Part shown: in pieces, positions 6,770-8,309 of the stretch
Numbering within the stretch: the stretch's first letter is position 1
Layout of the letters: each line of letters opens with the position of its first letter
From: Acidobacteriota bacterium
GTDB lineage: Bacteria; Acidobacteriota; Terriglobia; Terriglobales; Acidobacteriaceae
Direction of reading: 5' to 3'
Length of the DNA stretch: 8,309 bases
Assembly: GCA_021805265.1 (NCBI GenBank)
Contig: JAJZFR010000034.1
Span: 1-8,309 of the forward strand
Translations under genes and position numbers: made by a program
Notes under the pieces: generated by a model
Told to the model about the DNA's origin: nothing
The model's database searches: none
What the model saw: only the letters and a program-made list of their open reading frames with translations

Positions 6770-7492
6770 ATGAGCACAGCGAACGAAACAACTCTCACGC
6801 CGGGAAGCATTGCCGATGAGGTTCGACGCAAGATGGATGCTGTCAGGTCCACGCTCGCGCGGACACTGACCGACGCGTCGAGCGCATGCCTGACGTGCAG
6901 CTTTCAGGCGGAAGACATGCTGCTGGCGCGCCTCGCGATCGATATTCAGCCGTCGCTGCCGATTCTGTTTCTCGATACGGGCTACCACTTCCGGGAGACC
7001 TACGAATATCGGGACGAGATGGCCCGCGCGTGGAAGCTGAACCTGACGAACCTGATGCCGGAGCAGACAGTGGCGGAGCAGGAACGGCAGTACGGAGTGC
7101 TGTACCAGAGCGCGCCGGACCAATGCTGCAAGCTGCGCAAGGTGGAGCCGCTGTTTCGGGCTGTGGCGGAGTTCGATGTGTGGCTGACCGGGCTGCGCCG
7201 CGAACAGGCGAAGAGCCGCGCGGCGCTCGAAGAGTCGGCACCGTTTACGCTGCCGGGTGGCAAACAGGTGTTGAAGCTGGCACCGCTGGCGGACTGGACG
7301 ACGCGCGATGTCTGGTATGGGTGCGAGGCGCTTTCGATTCCGCTGCTGCCGCTGTATGCGCGGGGCTACCAGAGCATCGGGTGCGAGCCATGCACCTCGC
7401 TGCCGCTCGATCCGAATGATCCTCGCTCGGGCCGCTGGTCGGGGCGCAAGGTGGAGTGTGGCATTCACATCGAGGCCGCGCCGGGGCAGTAA
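6770..7492 (+). CDS. cysH: Assimilatory APS reductase, [4Fe-4S] type, thioredoxin-dependent
   Basis: Reduces adenylyl sulfate to sulfite and AMP, with electrons from thioredoxin, in the cytoplasm. The 240-residue protein has the family order: SFQAED at 44-49 (P-loop-like phosphate site), FLDTGYHFRETYEYRDEM, WLTGLRREQAKSR (substrate arginines), then LAPLADWTTRDVW. It carries Cys119-Cys120 (DQCCKLRKVEPL) and Cys205/Cys208 (GCEPC), a CC-X84-CxxC pattern that binds a [4Fe-4S] cluster in APS reductases and is absent from E. coli-type PAPS reductase. The catalytic Cys230 lies in ECGIH near the C-terminus. These residues favour APS over PAPS as substrate; that is a family rule, not a measurement. 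GAGGAG stands seven bases before the ATG. It follows cysN by 37 bp with no terminator seen, so it is in the same operon. Such proteins are also annotated as phosphoadenylyl-sulfate reductase. Confidence 0.95.
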   Translation: MSTANETTLTPGSIADEVRRKMDAVRSTLARTLTDASSACLTCSFQAEDMLLARLAIDIQPSLPILFLDTGYHFRETYEYRDEMARAWKLNLTNLMPEQTVAEQERQYGVLYQSAPDQCCKLRKVEPLFRAVAEFDVWLTGLRREQAKSRAALEESAPFTLPGGKQVLKLAPLADWTTRDVWYGCEALSIPLLPLYARGYQSIGCEPCTSLPLDPNDPRSGRWSGRKVECGIHIEAAPGQ

Positions 7493-7524
7493 TTCCCGGC
7501 GGCGCTTTCCGACGACGAGGTTCC

Positions 7525-8309
7525 ATGCCGTACCTGTTTGGCTTCATCATCGCGCTGTTCATCGCCCTGACGGGAGTTGGCGCGGGCACGATCACGGTGC
7601 CCGTGCTGATGCTGTTTCTGGGGGTTCCGGCACCGGTTGCGGTGGGCATCGGGCTCACGTTTTCGGCCATTGTGAAGCTGCTGCTGGCCCCGGCCCAGAT
7701 TGCGCGCCGGCAGGTTAGCTGGCCTACGCTCGGGTACATGCTGATGGGCGGGGTTCCCGGCGTTGCGATTGGCACACTGCTGCTGGATCGCTTTGTGACA
7801 GCGGGATCGAACACGCTGCTCGATGCGCTGCTTGGCGTGGTGCTGATGGCTACGGCGAGTACGCAGATTTTCTTTTCCCTGCGTCCCGAGCGGCGGCTTG
7901 CCCAGCGAAAAGATCGTCGTTTTTTGCTGGCCTGGCTGATGTTGCCGGTGGGCGCGGAGGTTGGGTTTTCATCCGCCGGAGCGGGCGCGCTGGGTAGCGC
8001 GGCTCTGCTCGCGCTGACTCCGCTGGACGCGGCTGAAGTGGTGGGCACGGATATTGTCTTCGGTGCGCTGCTGTCGCTGCTGGGAGCGCTGGCGCATGGA
8101 CTGGCGCACGGACTTTTGCCTGGACTGACGCACGGAGCCTACGCGTCTTCCGGCTTGTCCGGTTTTTCGCTTCATCAGCCCTTGCTGCTGCCGATGGTTG
8201 CGGGCGGGCTGGCCGGGGCGCTGGCCGGACTGCTGTTGTCTGGCCGGGTGCCGCGGAGGCCGATGCGTTTTGCGCTGTGGCTGTGGATTCTGGTCCTGGG
8301 CGGTCAACT
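7525..8309 (+). CDS. TSUP (TauE/SafE) family membrane transporter, 3' end outside window
   Basis: Polytopic inner-membrane protein of the TSUP/TauE-SafE family, whose characterised members move sulfite, sulfonates or related anions. The 261 codons present are mostly hydrophobic segments. Two repeated half-signatures can be seen: GVGAGTITVPVLMLFLGVPAPVAVGIG near the N-terminus (about 17-43), and VGFSSAGAGALGSAALLALTPLDAAEVVGTDIVFG in the second half (about 149-183). A basic cytoplasmic loop (RPERRLAQRKDRR) separates the halves. Between the next segments there is a Gly/His/Leu loop with His191, His195 and His203. The C-terminus is cut by the window edge, probably close to the natural end since family members are about 250-280 residues. 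GAGG lies four bases before the ATG, 32 bp after cysH. Its place in the cys operon suggests sulfate uptake or sulfite export; the direction and substrate cannot be decided from sequence. Confidence 0.9.
   Translation, partial: MPYLFGFIIALFIALTGVGAGTITVPVLMLFLGVPAPVAVGIGLTFSAIVKLLLAPAQIARRQVSWPTLGYMLMGGVPGVAIGTLLLDRFVTAGSNTLLDALLGVVLMATASTQIFFSLRPERRLAQRKDRRFLLAWLMLPVGAEVGFSSAGAGALGSAALLALTPLDAAEVVGTDIVFGALLSLLGALAHGLAHGLLPGLTHGAYASSGLSGFSLHQPLLLPMVAGGLAGALAGLLLSGRVPRRPMRFALWLWILVLGGQ
8097..8136 (+). repeat. In-frame direct repeat in the transporter gene
   Basis: TGGACTGGCGCACGGA (8097-8112) recurs as TGGACTGACGCACGGA (8121-8136), 15 of 16 identical, with a 24-base period equal to eight codons. 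It encodes GLAHGLLP followed by GLTHGAYA in a loop between membrane segments. This looks like a recent internal duplication that kept the frame. Confidence 0.6.

Noticed and set aside
7245..8048. Minus-strand frame of 267 codons opposite cysH and the transporter
   Set aside because: Ser/Ala/Pro-rich composition typical of a shadow frame; it spans two real genes and their gap.

Overview
The window is a GC-rich bacterial chromosome segment with ordinary housekeeping and sensory genes, five CDSs in all. Gene content and style (a secreted GH38 alpha-mannosidase, a PAS-GAF-HD-GYP protein, a cysD-cysN-cysH-TSUP cluster) fit a soil heterotroph, possibly an acidobacterium of the Terriglobia/Acidobacteriaceae. 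That placement is inference from gene style; no rRNA or marker gene is present. I saw no mobile element, CRISPR array, tRNA or phage gene.

Left half, minus strand (1-3573). A PAS-GAF-HD-GYP protein (2029-3573; probable cyclic-di-GMP phosphodiesterase) is followed on the same strand, after about 120 bp, by the first 635 codons of a secreted GH38 alpha-mannosidase that runs off the left edge (1-1907). The mannosidase has no ATG start; the best start is a GTG with a strong Shine-Dalgarno sequence.

Middle (3574-3964). A 391-bp divergent intergenic region holds a good sigma70-type promoter for the HD-GYP gene, a weaker candidate for the cys operon, and a 9-bp-stem hairpin in the presumed long cys leader.

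Right half, plus strand (3965-8309). A tightly spaced operon for assimilatory sulfate reduction: cysD (ATP sulfurylase small subunit), cysN (GTPase subunit), cysH (a [4Fe-4S] type APS reductase) and a TSUP/TauE-SafE membrane transporter cut by the right edge. CysD and CysN would make adenosine 5'-phosphosulfate (APS) from sulfate and ATP, CysH would reduce APS to sulfite, and the transporter would move sulfate or a sulfur oxyanion. Sulfite reductase is not in the window.

The points most worth a second look lie in this operon. CysN carries a C-terminal extension of about 120 residues that looks like a collapsed APS-kinase domain without a P-loop. CysD carries a CC plus CxxC cysteine quartet that resembles the Fe-S ligand pattern of APS reductase. 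CysH has the cysteines of a true APS reductase, so the pathway would not need APS kinase. These fit a lineage that shifted from PAPS to APS chemistry and kept the relic domain.
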